Shown: piece by piece, positions 27,165-36,400 of the stretch
How positions within the stretch are numbered: the first letter of the stretch is position 1
How the letters are laid out: each line of letters starts with the position of its first letter
Origin: Bacteroidaceae bacterium
Lineage (GTDB): Bacteria > Bacteroidota > Bacteroidia > Bacteroidales > Bacteroidaceae
Reading direction: 5' to 3'
Length of the DNA stretch: 64,000 bases
Assembly (NCBI GenBank): GCA_017548075.1
Contig: JAFYNL010000012.1
Coordinates: 57,125 to 121,124, forward strand
Notes under the pieces: generated by a model
What the model was told of the DNA's origin: nothing
The model's database searches: none
What the model saw: the letters and a program-made list of their open reading frames with translations, nothing else
Position numbers and translations under genes: made by a program

Positions 27165-29501
27165 TTATGCGATTTCGGTCAGTGGAACATTAATTGTGAT
27201 GGACTCGGAGAGGTCGGAAGTGCTTACGGAAACCGTCAGAGTGCCCGTCTCTTCATCGTATGTGACGTCCGAAGCCTCTACAGGATTGCCGTTGACGGTA
27301 ATGCCTTCCAGGATGACGGAGGCAGGCGTTCCGAGGAACTGAACCGTCCATTTTCTCTCAGTAGGCATGCCTTCGAAACTGCCTTCACGACCTCCGATGG
27401 TCAGCGTAACACTCGATTCGGAGCGCTCTTGCTGGAAGGTCGTCATAGCCCAAGCGTCGCCCTTGTACTCCTGGCCCTCGCCTTTGTCCTCGTAGAACTT
27501 GCCCGAGCCGTTCGCTCCAGGCACAACCTTCAGGATGATTTCCGCGGGATTGGTGACGACGGAACGCTGAACGGGATAGAACGGAATGATACTCCCGACC
27601 TTGTAGAACACGGGGAATTCGTCGAGGGAATAGCCCGCATAGAACGCTTGACCGCCAGGCATCAAGCGGGAATTCGTCACATCCCACCACTTTCCTTCAG
27701 GAAGCCAAACCCATCGGCAACTGCAACCATTCGTCTGAGGCGTATAGATGGGAGCCACGAGCATATCGTTTCCGAACATATACTCGTCCTCATAAACATA
27801 GGAATTGCCGTCTTCGGGGTAGTCGTAATACAGAGGACGATTCATGCCAACACCCGTATCGTAGGTCTCTCTGGCGGCTGTATAGAGGTAGGGGAACAGT
27901 TGGTAGCGCAGACGAACTGCCTCACGGAGTTGCTCGAAGTTGCTGTACTTCCAAATGCGACGTTCCAGCTTACTGCTATTGGTTGCATGCGTGCGGAAGA
28001 TAGGCGTATAGGCTCCGAACTGAAGCCAGCGCAGAAGAAGTTCCGGATCGTTGTCTCCGCCCTGATGACCGCCGAGATCGTGCCCCCAATAATCGTAAAG
28101 GACATTGCTCGCATTACTTGTGAAGAAGATTTCATAGCCGAGCATAGACCAAGCGGCCCAAGCGTCGCCGGAGAAGCAGATTGGGTATCTGTGCGAACCA
28201 AGCCCGCCCCAACGATGATAGATCACAGGTCTGAGTTCAGGACGATTCTTCTGCATATCCTCGAAGAAAGTGTGATTGCACCAGAAAGTCTCGCCCAATG
28301 TCCCGGAGCCCTCTGCCGCCGTATAGTTCTTATCCGAAGCGTGCTTGCCGACGGTAAGTGCCTGTTGCCAGTCCAACCACCAGAAATCGACGCCTTCAGC
28401 CTCGTGAGGACGGATGATATCCTTGAAGAAAGTCTTCATGAAAGTGTAGTCCTCCACCTTCCACAGAATGGTCTGTCCGGAATTGTCGCCAAGGTCGGAA
28501 GCCATCGCAGCATAGTAATCCTCGTGAGTTCCCACGCCGTCGGAGGGATGCAGATTGAGGGCAGTACGGACTCCATGCTGATGCATATAATTGATGAGCG
28601 ATTTTGGAGAGCTGATGAGCGATTTGTTCCAGCTCCACCCGGTCCATCCACTTTTGTGCCAACCCATATCCATAATGAGGACATCCATCGGAACATCGTA
28701 TTTCTCGGCGTCCTTAATCAGTTGCATGAACTCGGCTTGTGTGTACGACCAATAACGGCTATACCAATATCCCATAATGTATTTCGGGGGAAGAGGCACG
28801 CGTCCACCCACCTTCGTATAGTCGTAAAGGCACTTCTTATACTCGTGGCCGTAACCCAAGAAATACCAGTCGATGGCCGACTTATCTACTGGATTTGCCC
28901 ACCAAGTAATGCCATCTTCTATAGGTTCGAGTGCGTAAGATGAGCTCCCATCGCCCCTCAAAGTCTGGGGACTCTCGTCGATGATGCTCCATCCGGCTCG
29001 TGAAAGGAGGCCTTTCTCCAAGTTCTGTCGCTTATTGTCGCCCCAAGCCTGATCGAGCGTTCTGCAGGTTCCGAGCAAGTTCATCGAGTCGTCTTTGCCT
29101 GGATACCAGGTGACGGTTCTTCCGTTCAACTGGAACGTAACCATCAGGTTATCGGGCTTCTTGTCGGTTGCCTTGATGACGCTACCTTCTTTATAACGGA
29201 GAGTGAGGTCTTCCGTCCTGATATAAAGGTAGCCGTCGGCAGTCTCAGTCGTAAACTCGGGCACAGGCAAACGCCTATTCACAATGGCGAAAGTGGCTCT
29301 GTCCTCAAACTGAGCGGTCGAGCTATACTGGATGCGAATCATCTGGCTCGTGAGAACCGTGAAGCGAGCATTGCCCGAAACGACTACTGCGGCTGGATCT
29401 GCCACAGGATTCAGCTCTTCTTCCGCACTCAGAGGCAAGGTTATGCCCCAAAATAACAGGACGAAGATTTGGAAGATTGAAACGCGAAGTCTGGTCATCA
29501 T
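27165..29501 (-). CDS. GH31 family alpha-glucosidase
   Basis: A 778-residue secreted enzyme (signal peptide to about residue 26). It has the N-terminal GH31 beta-sandwich and the barrel with VLIMDMGWHKSGWTGWSWN, nucleophile Asp377 in FWWLDWQQ and acid/base Asp446 in CFSGDAWAAW. A C-terminal DUF5110-type beta domain follows. Retaining GH31 enzymes hydrolyse alpha-glucosides or related alpha-linked sugars; the exact substrate (alpha-1,3, alpha-1,6 or xyloside) is open. It is the first gene of a two-gene operon with the SusE/F-like protein. Confidence 0.93.
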   Translation of the reverse strand: MMTRLRVSIFQIFVLLFWGITLPLSAEEELNPVADPAAVVVSGNARFTVLTSQMIRIQYSSTAQFEDRATFAIVNRRLPVPEFTTETADGYLYIRTEDLTLRYKEGSVIKATDKKPDNLMVTFQLNGRTVTWYPGKDDSMNLLGTCRTLDQAWGDNKRQNLEKGLLSRAGWSIIDESPQTLRGDGSSSYALEPIEDGITWWANPVDKSAIDWYFLGYGHEYKKCLYDYTKVGGRVPLPPKYIMGYWYSRYWSYTQAEFMQLIKDAEKYDVPMDVLIMDMGWHKSGWTGWSWNKSLISSPKSLINYMHQHGVRTALNLHPSDGVGTHEDYYAAMASDLGDNSGQTILWKVEDYTFMKTFFKDIIRPHEAEGVDFWWLDWQQALTVGKHASDKNYTAAEGSGTLGETFWCNHTFFEDMQKNRPELRPVIYHRWGGLGSHRYPICFSGDAWAAWSMLGYEIFFTSNASNVLYDYWGHDLGGHQGGDNDPELLLRWLQFGAYTPIFRTHATNSSKLERRIWKYSNFEQLREAVRLRYQLFPYLYTAARETYDTGVGMNRPLYYDYPEDGNSYVYEDEYMFGNDMLVAPIYTPQTNGCSCRWVWLPEGKWWDVTNSRLMPGGQAFYAGYSLDEFPVFYKVGSIIPFYPVQRSVVTNPAEIILKVVPGANGSGKFYEDKGEGQEYKGDAWAMTTFQQERSESSVTLTIGGREGSFEGMPTERKWTVQFLGTPASVILEGITVNGNPVEASDVTYDEETGTLTVSVSTSDLSESITINVPLTEIA

Positions 29502-29532
29502 CTATTATATTGTCTTTGCATTATTTGCTTGC

Positions 29533-29540
29533 AAAGTTAC
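29533..29540 (-). promoter_or_regulatory. Promoter -7 element for the GH31 operon
   Basis: TAACTTTG on the minus strand, 32 bp upstream of the start codon. Confidence 0.65.
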
Positions 29541-29650
29541 ACTTTTCTTGCAAAACAGGCAAGAATTATGTGCATAAAAACACCTTTCTGAACTTTCGGA
29601 AGCCTAAAGCCTGCTATTTTCTGCCGTTTTCTTTGCGTATTTCAGAGGAA

Positions 29651-29678
29651 ATTTATAACTTTGCGCGGAGTTATAAAT
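29651..29678 (+). promoter_or_regulatory. Perfect inverted repeat overlapping the GH43 promoter
   Basis: ATTTATAACT (29651-29660) and AGTTATAAAT (29669-29678) are exact reverse complements around an 8-bp spacer. The left arm contains the first part of the -7 box, and the right arm covers the predicted transcription start. A dimeric repressor operator is the simplest reading; a hairpin at the very 5' end of the mRNA is the alternative. Confidence 0.55.
29656..29663 (+). promoter_or_regulatory. Promoter -7 element for the GH43 gene
   Basis: TAACTTTG, 36 bp upstream of the start codon and inside the inverted repeat. Confidence 0.65.
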
Positions 29679-29699
29679 ATAATAAGGTAAAGAAAAACT

Positions 29700-30671
29700 A
29701 TGTTTCGCACACTCTCACTTTTGCTGACCATTCTGATGTCGAGCCTGGCTTCGGCACAGAACATAACCAATCCCGTTTGGCCGCGAGACTGGCCAGATCC
29801 TACCATTTGGCTGGGCGAAGACGGACGTTATCATTGTCTCGCAACCATGCCGACTCGTTCCCTCGTGAGCGACGACCTTTTCCATTGGGAGATGAGCGAA
29901 GTGCCGCCAATCGACCTCGAGTCATGGAACACGATGCAAGCCATTGCCCAACGCTTCTGGGCTCCAGATGTGGCTACCGTCGCAGGCAAGCGAAATCTCT
30001 ACCTGACGCTTTACAATAGTGCGGAAGACAGCAAAATAGGAGTCTTTCAGGAGTTCGCTCCTGGTCAGTTCCACTTCGTCAGAGTCCTGACAAACAGCCT
30101 GGAGACGGGCATTCACGACACCATAGACCCTGAAGTGGTGACCGATCCGAAGACAAAGAAAGTGTGGCTCTTCTTCGGCTCCGTTGGTGGAGTTCATCGC
30201 ATAGAGCTCAGCAAGGATGGGCTTTCCCTGAAGGAGGGAGCGAAATACGAGCATGTGGCAGGCCTCAAGATTGAGCAAAATCCCAATCGCTCTAAGGTCT
30301 TCGAGGGCTCATATCTGCACAAGCACGGCAAATACTGGTACCTCTTCGTCAGTTCCGGCAACTATACCAACCACACTTATCAGCTGAAAGTGGGACGGGC
30401 AAAGAAGCTGACCGACGTCTTCCTCGACAAAGAAGGCAACAGAATGGACGAAGGCTTTGCCACGACAGTACTTCGTAGCGACGAAGGCGACCGTTTCTAC
30501 GGCCCTGGGCACTGTGGCGAAATCTTCAAGGCAAAGGATGGCAAGGAGTATATCTTCTACCATTGTCACATTCAGGGAAGCAGAAGGGCAAACAGCCGAC
30601 CTCTCTTCCTTTCCCAGATTCAATGGGATAAAGAGGGCTGGCCATACATTGAAGGAGGGAAGCCTCAATGA
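29700..30671 (+). CDS. GH43-like five-bladed propeller glycosidase
   Basis: The 323-residue secreted protein has a signal peptide ending near ASAQ. Catalytic acids can be placed as in GH43: Asp33 in WPDPTIW (base), Asp143 in TIDPEV (pKa modulator) and Glu202 in VFEGSYL (acid). The family mostly releases arabinose, xylose or galactose from plant polysaccharides, but the specificity here is not readable. Array E begins immediately after the stop codon. Confidence 0.85.
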   Translation: MFRTLSLLLTILMSSLASAQNITNPVWPRDWPDPTIWLGEDGRYHCLATMPTRSLVSDDLFHWEMSEVPPIDLESWNTMQAIAQRFWAPDVATVAGKRNLYLTLYNSAEDSKIGVFQEFAPGQFHFVRVLTNSLETGIHDTIDPEVVTDPKTKKVWLFFGSVGGVHRIELSKDGLSLKEGAKYEHVAGLKIEQNPNRSKVFEGSYLHKHGKYWYLFVSSGNYTNHTYQLKVGRAKKLTDVFLDKEGNRMDEGFATTVLRSDEGDRFYGPGHCGEIFKAKDGKEYIFYHCHIQGSRRANSRPLFLSQIQWDKEGWPYIEGGKPQ

Positions 30672-30672
30672 A

Positions 30673-30782
30673 GCGACTGAAAACGACTGCAGTTACGATG
30701 GCAAAGTTAACGTGTTACGATTGCACTTTTAACGTGTTACGTTGGCAAACTTAACTGGGGTCGTTTGGAAACTTAACTGGAG
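30673..30782. repeat. 22-bp-unit intergenic array E (five exact units)
   Basis: Units 30673-30694, 30695-30716, 30717-30738, 30739-30760 and 30761-30782, all 22 bp. The array begins one base after the GH43 stop. Left end AAACGACTGCAGTTA mirrors the right end TAACTGGGGTCGTTTGG, with CCCCAGTTA on the complement. The middle units end in TTAACGTGTT. Confidence 0.92.
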
Positions 30783-30814
30783 AAAGAAGAAAACAAATAA
30801 AGATACATAAGAAA

Positions 30815-32200
30815 ATGACACTCATCAAATCCATCTCAGGAATTAGAGGAACCATCGGAGGAAGGGCTGGAGATACGCTCAATCCTCTCGATATAGTGAA
30901 GTTCACATCTGCCTACGCAACCCTCATTCGCCGCACAACTACGGTCAAGAGCAACAAGATTGTGGTCGGAAGAGATGCTCGCATCTCAGGGCCCATGGTA
31001 AAGAATGTGGTCTGCGGAACGCTTATGGGAATGGGCTTCGACGTAGTCAACATCGGACTCGCCACGACTCCAACCACAGAAGTCGCAGTCACGATGGAAG
31101 GAGCTTGCGGCGGCATCATCATTACTGCCAGCCATAATCCGCGAATGTGGAACGCTCTGAAGCTCCTCAACTCCAAGGGCGAGTTCCTCAATGCCGCAGA
31201 AGGAAACGAGGTGCTCCGTATCGCTGAAGCCGAAGACTTTGAGTATGCCGATGTCGATCATTTGGGTTCTTATCGCGAGGACAACACTTACGACCAGAAG
31301 CATATTGACCTCGTGCTCGGTCTCGACCTCGTGGATGTGGAGGCAATCAAGAAAGCGAACTTCCGCGTGGCCTTCGATAGTGTCAATAGCGTTGGCGGAG
31401 TCATCCTGCCGAAACTGCTCGAGCAATTGGGAGTAAAGACCGTCACAGGTCTCTTTACCGAGCCGACCGGCGACTTCCAACACAATCCTGAACCTCTCGA
31501 AAAGAACCTTGCCGACATCAAAGCCTTGATGCAGAAGGGTGAGCACGATATTGCGTTTGTAGTCGATCCTGATGTGGACCGCCTCGCTCTCTTCTGTGAA
31601 GACGGAACGATGTATGGCGAGGAATACACTCTCGTTACGGTTGCCGACTACATTCTCCAGCATACACCAGGCAATACGGTTAGCAATCTCAGCTCCACTC
31701 GCGCTTTGAGAGATGTCACTCGAAAGTATGGATGCGAATACAACGCTTCCGCCGTGGGCGAAGTTAATGTGGTAACGAAGATGAAGGAAACTGGCGCAGT
31801 CATCGGCGGAGAAGGCAATGGCGGCGTTATCTACCCGGCTGCTCACTACGGACGAGACGCTCTTGTAGGTATCGCGCTTATCCTCACCTACCTCGCAAAG
31901 AAGGGAATGAAGGCGAGCCAATTGCGTGCAACCTATCCTCCTTATTTTATCGCCAAGAATCGTATCGACCTCACTCCTGAAACGGATGTGGACGCAATCC
32001 TCAAGAAAGTTAAGGAAATGTACGCAAACGAAGAGGTGAACGACATCGATGGCGTAAAGATAGACTTCCCCGACAAGTGGGTTCACCTGCGAAAGAGCAA
32101 TACGGAACCCATCATTCGCGTCTATAGCGAGGCCAGCACAATGCAGGAAGCCGACGCAATAGGCAAACAGATTATGGACGTGGTCTACAGTATGGCATAA
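30815..32200 (+). CDS. glmM: Phosphoglucosamine mutase / phosphohexomutase
   Basis: A 461-residue enzyme of the alpha-D-phosphohexomutase superfamily. The phosphoserine loop is ITASHNP with Ser106, the metal loop is VDPDVDRLA near residue 248, the sugar-binding loop is GGEGNGGV and the C-terminal phosphate site is RKSNTEPIIRVY. The adjacent nagA suggests work on amino sugars, so GlmM (glucosamine 6-phosphate to 1-phosphate for UDP-GlcNAc) is the best call. Phosphomannomutase cannot be excluded. Confidence 0.88.
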   Translation: MTLIKSISGIRGTIGGRAGDTLNPLDIVKFTSAYATLIRRTTTVKSNKIVVGRDARISGPMVKNVVCGTLMGMGFDVVNIGLATTPTTEVAVTMEGACGGIIITASHNPRMWNALKLLNSKGEFLNAAEGNEVLRIAEAEDFEYADVDHLGSYREDNTYDQKHIDLVLGLDLVDVEAIKKANFRVAFDSVNSVGGVILPKLLEQLGVKTVTGLFTEPTGDFQHNPEPLEKNLADIKALMQKGEHDIAFVVDPDVDRLALFCEDGTMYGEEYTLVTVADYILQHTPGNTVSNLSSTRALRDVTRKYGCEYNASAVGEVNVVTKMKETGAVIGGEGNGGVIYPAAHYGRDALVGIALILTYLAKKGMKASQLRATYPPYFIAKNRIDLTPETDVDAILKKVKEMYANEEVNDIDGVKIDFPDKWVHLRKSNTEPIIRVYSEASTMQEADAIGKQIMDVVYSMA

Positions 32201-32237
32201 CACAACTCAAGAAACACAAACTAACAAACTATATCCT

Positions 32238-33401
32238 ATGTTAACTCAAATCATTAATGCTAAAATCCTGACACCACAAGGATGGCTCAAAAACGGCAGC
32301 ATCATTCTTCGTGATAACAAGATATTGGAGGTGACGAACTGCGATTTGGCCGTCATCGGAGCTGACCTCATCGACGCGAAAGGCATGTATGTTGTGCCCG
32401 GATTCATCGATATGCATGTTCACGGAGGCGGCGGGAGAGACTTCCAAGAAGGCACGCCCGAAGCCTTCAAAACAGCTGTGGAAGCTCACGTAAAACACGG
32501 CACAACCAGTATCTTCCCTACCCTTTCCAGTAGTACTGTGCCCATGATTGAAAAGGCAGTACAGACTTGCTCCAAACTCATGCAGGAAAAGGATTCCCCC
32601 ATCCTCGGCCTTCACCTCGAAGGACACTACCTCAACCCCACAAAGGCTGGGGCACAACAACCCGGATGGATAAAGAACCCCGACCCCAACGAATACATTC
32701 CCATCGTAGAAAAGTCGGATTGTCTGACTCGTTGGGATGCCGCCCCTGAACTTCCGGGTGCCTTACAGTTCGGACGTTATTGCGCAGAAAAAGGAATTCT
32801 GCCAAGTATTGCCCACACCAATGCTGAGTATGATGATGTGAAAGCCGCATTCGAAGCAGGTTTTACCCACGTTACCCACTTCTACAACGCAATGCCTGGC
32901 TTCCACAACAAGATGGGTTACAAGTACGAAGGAACAGTCGAAAGCGTCTATCTCATTGACGATATGACCATAGAATGTATTGCTGACGGCATCCATGTTC
33001 CGCCCACAATTCTTCGTATGGCCTATAAGATTAAGGGTGTTGAGCGCATGGCTGTCATCACGGACGCTTTGGCTGTGGCTGCCGCTCCTCCCGATGCAAA
33101 GGCTTTTGACGAACGAGTTATTGTCGAAGACGGAGTTGCGAAACTCTCCGACCGTAGTGCTTTGGCAGGTTCTATCGCAACAACCGACCGTCTGGTACGC
33201 ACCCTTGTTCAGCAAGCGGAAGTTCCTCTTGAGGATGCAGTCCGCATGGCAAGCGAAACGCCGGCACACATCATGGGTGTCTTCGGCAGGAAAGGCGCCT
33301 TGGCTCGCGGCAAAGATGCCGATGTGCTCATCCTCGACGAGAAGCTCAAGGTACGTTGCGTTTGGCAGATGGGCAAGATTATCGAGAATACATTATTCTA
33401 A
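32238..33401 (+). CDS. nagA: N-acetylglucosamine-6-phosphate deacetylase
   Basis: A 387-residue amidohydrolase. The metal-site GFIDMHVHGGGG carries His60 and His62; the later LEGHYLNP, the TN.EY and HLYN-like THFYNAMP segments and ITDALAVAA (catalytic Asp) follow the family order. It removes the acetyl group from GlcNAc-6-P, feeding amino-sugar catabolism and wall recycling. It follows glmM by 37 bp and is probably cotranscribed. Confidence 0.95.
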   Translation: MLTQIINAKILTPQGWLKNGSIILRDNKILEVTNCDLAVIGADLIDAKGMYVVPGFIDMHVHGGGGRDFQEGTPEAFKTAVEAHVKHGTTSIFPTLSSSTVPMIEKAVQTCSKLMQEKDSPILGLHLEGHYLNPTKAGAQQPGWIKNPDPNEYIPIVEKSDCLTRWDAAPELPGALQFGRYCAEKGILPSIAHTNAEYDDVKAAFEAGFTHVTHFYNAMPGFHNKMGYKYEGTVESVYLIDDMTIECIADGIHVPPTILRMAYKIKGVERMAVITDALAVAAAPPDAKAFDERVIVEDGVAKLSDRSALAGSIATTDRLVRTLVQQAEVPLEDAVRMASETPAHIMGVFGRKGALARGKDADVLILDEKLKVRCVWQMGKIIENTLF

Positions 33402-33424
33402 ATCGTCGTCCCTTAAACACTTGT

Positions 33425-36400
33425 ATGAACCCTATCCGACGCCTTTGGCAGAAAGCCATGAACAATGAAGCGCTTCGAGAAAAGCTGCGCGTCATTATCT
33501 TCCAAAGTGATACTCCACTTGGAAAGGCTTTCGATGTCGCCTTGCTTTGGTGCATAGTAGCGAGCATCCTGCTGGTCGTGATAGAAAGCATGCAAGCCCT
33601 CCCGCCTACGGCTAAGCAGGTCTTCACGATATTGGAATACGTTTTTACGTTCTTCTTCACACTTGAATACCTCTGCCGACTCTATTGTTCGGACAAGCCA
33701 AAAGACTATGCCCTCAGTTTCTTCGGCATTATCGACCTGCTGAGTACGCTGCCTCTCTACATCGGATGGATATTCGGTCCTGTACGTTATCTCATGGTGG
33801 TTCGTACGTTCCGACTCATTAGAGTCTTCCGCGTATTTAAGCTCTTCAGTTTCCTGCAAGAGGGAGATTTGCTCATGCGGTCTTTGATAATCAGCGCTCC
33901 GAAGATAGGCGTCTTCTTCCTATTCATGGTTATCATGGTCATTAGCATGGGCACACTCATGTACATGATTGAAGGCGACCTTCCGAACACGCCGTTTACC
34001 GACATTCCAACAAGCATCTATTGGGCAGTTGTGACGATGACCACCGTCGGTTACGGCGATATTGCTCCGGCAACATTCCTCGGAAGAGTGCTTTCCGCAA
34101 TTGTGATGCTGATGGGTTATACCATAATGGCTGTACCAACGGGTATCGTCAGCGCACAAATGGTACATGACCACAAAACGAAACGCAAGGAAAAGTTCTG
34201 TGCCGAATGCGGTTCTCCCTTACCCTTCGACGCACATTTCTGTCCCTTCTGTGGCATGAAGCAAGACGCCATTAAAAACTTGAAAAGCGTTAAGGAGCCA
34301 CTAACTTTGATACTGATTCTGCTTTTGCAAAGCTTTACTCTAAGTAGTGTAGCAAAAGACCAACTGCTTTCCGGCACAGTAATTGGCACAACAGAGAGTG
34401 TCGATTATTCAACTGGACAAGCAAGCACAACAGTAAATACCGCAGCCAACGCCTTTGATGGCAACCTCTCCACCTTCTTTGCTTCTTACGAACGAAGCAA
34501 GACTTGGGTTGGACTCGACTTAGGGGAGAAACATGTTATCACTCGAGTCGGATGGTCGCCCAGAGAAGGTAGTGTCGGACCGAAACGTGTCATCTTGGGT
34601 CTTTTCGAAGGCGCTAACGACCCGAATTTCATGGATGGCGTTCCGTTATACATTATCGACCAAGAAGGAACGATTGGCGAGATGAGTTATGCCGATGTGA
34701 ATGTCTCGCGAGGCTTCCGTTATGTTCGCTATATTGGCCCTGCCGAGGCAAGATGCAACATAGCGGAAGTTGCTTTCTATGGGCATGCTGGCGAAGGCGA
34801 CGACACACATTTCTATCAGTTGACCAACCTGCCGACTCTCTCCTTTCACACAGTCGATAACGTTGATCCATACGACAAAGTGCACGAACTCGTCTCGTCC
34901 ATTACCATCATTTATGATAATGAAACAAAGATTCAGGAAGAGACTGGCACAACCCGATACCGCGGAAATGGTTCGCTGACGAACGCAAAGAAGCCTTATC
35001 GAATCAAGCTCGACACCCAGAGGCGTATGTTCAAGAACTCGGATATGCGTTCTCCTGCGAAAGCCAAGAAGTGGACACTCATCAACAACCACGATGATAA
35101 AACGCTGATGCGCAACCTCGTGGCTTTTGAGATTGCACGCCGAATGGGCTTCGACTACGTGCCTTGGAGCAAACCGGTCGACGTCATCGTCAATGGTGAA
35201 TACAAGGGTTGTTACCAACTGAGCGACCAGATAACTGTGGACAGAAATCGTGTGGACATCACAGAGATGCAGCCAACTGACATCGAAGGCGAAGAAGTTA
35301 CGGGCGGCTACCTGTTAGAACTGGATGGTTACGCAAGCCAAGAAATATCGTGGTTCACTAGCGCAGCAGGCAATCCCATTACCATCAAGAGCCCCGACGA
35401 CAACGATATCACGCCCGAACAGGCTGCCTACATTCGTCGCGAGTTCAACCTGATGGAAGCTAAAATACTGGCATCCAACTTCGACGACCCTGATTTGGGA
35501 TTTCGTTCGAAACTCGACGAGAAGAGCCTCTTGCAGTATTTCCTGACCGAAGAACTGACTGGCAATCCCGATGCATTCTGGAGTTGCTACCTGACGAAAG
35601 AGCGAGAAGAGGACTTCTTCCGTATGGGACCTGTTTGGGACTTTGATAATGCTTTCGACAACGACTACCGAAACTACCCAACGAACGGTCTTGGAGACTT
35701 CATTTCGCTTGCCCGAGGCGGTGCTGGTAACTCGCGTGCTTTGCTCAAAAGGATGTTTTCCGATCAGGTTCTTCGCGACTCAATGGCTGTGATGTGGAAC
35801 ACCGCTCGAGCCGAAAAAGGCATCAACGCAGAAAGCATCAACGCATATATTGACTCGACGGCACAAGAGTTGATGCAATCGCAACGACTCAATTTCATAC
35901 GATGGCCCATATTGGACAAACTTATACAAATCAATCATCGAGCCGGAGGTTCCTATGAAGTCGAGGTGGGTTGGCTGAAGGAATACATCGAAGAACGAAT
36001 TCCTTGGCTCGACGACGCTATTAATCCCGACAGTATCGTTGAGGAGCCAGAGCTCGTAGAGATTGCTTCGGCGGCCGATTTGGCCAACTTCGCCAGTCGC
36101 GTAAACTCAGGTAAGGCCTCTCTTTGTGCTGTGCTGACAGCCGACATCGACTTCTCCTCGTATCCGGATGTAATGATTGGCACCAACAGTTACTACAAAG
36201 GAGAGTTCGACGGAGCAGGGCATTCAATCAAGCTGAACCAAAATCGTACGGATTATTATGCAGGTTTGTTCTGCAACCTATCGGGTTATGTGCACGACCT
36301 CATCACAAAGGGGACTATCACGACTTCTAACAAGTATGCCGGAGGCATTGCGGGACAGACTGAGGAAGCCACGATTGAGCGGTGTCAGAGCCGAGTGAAA

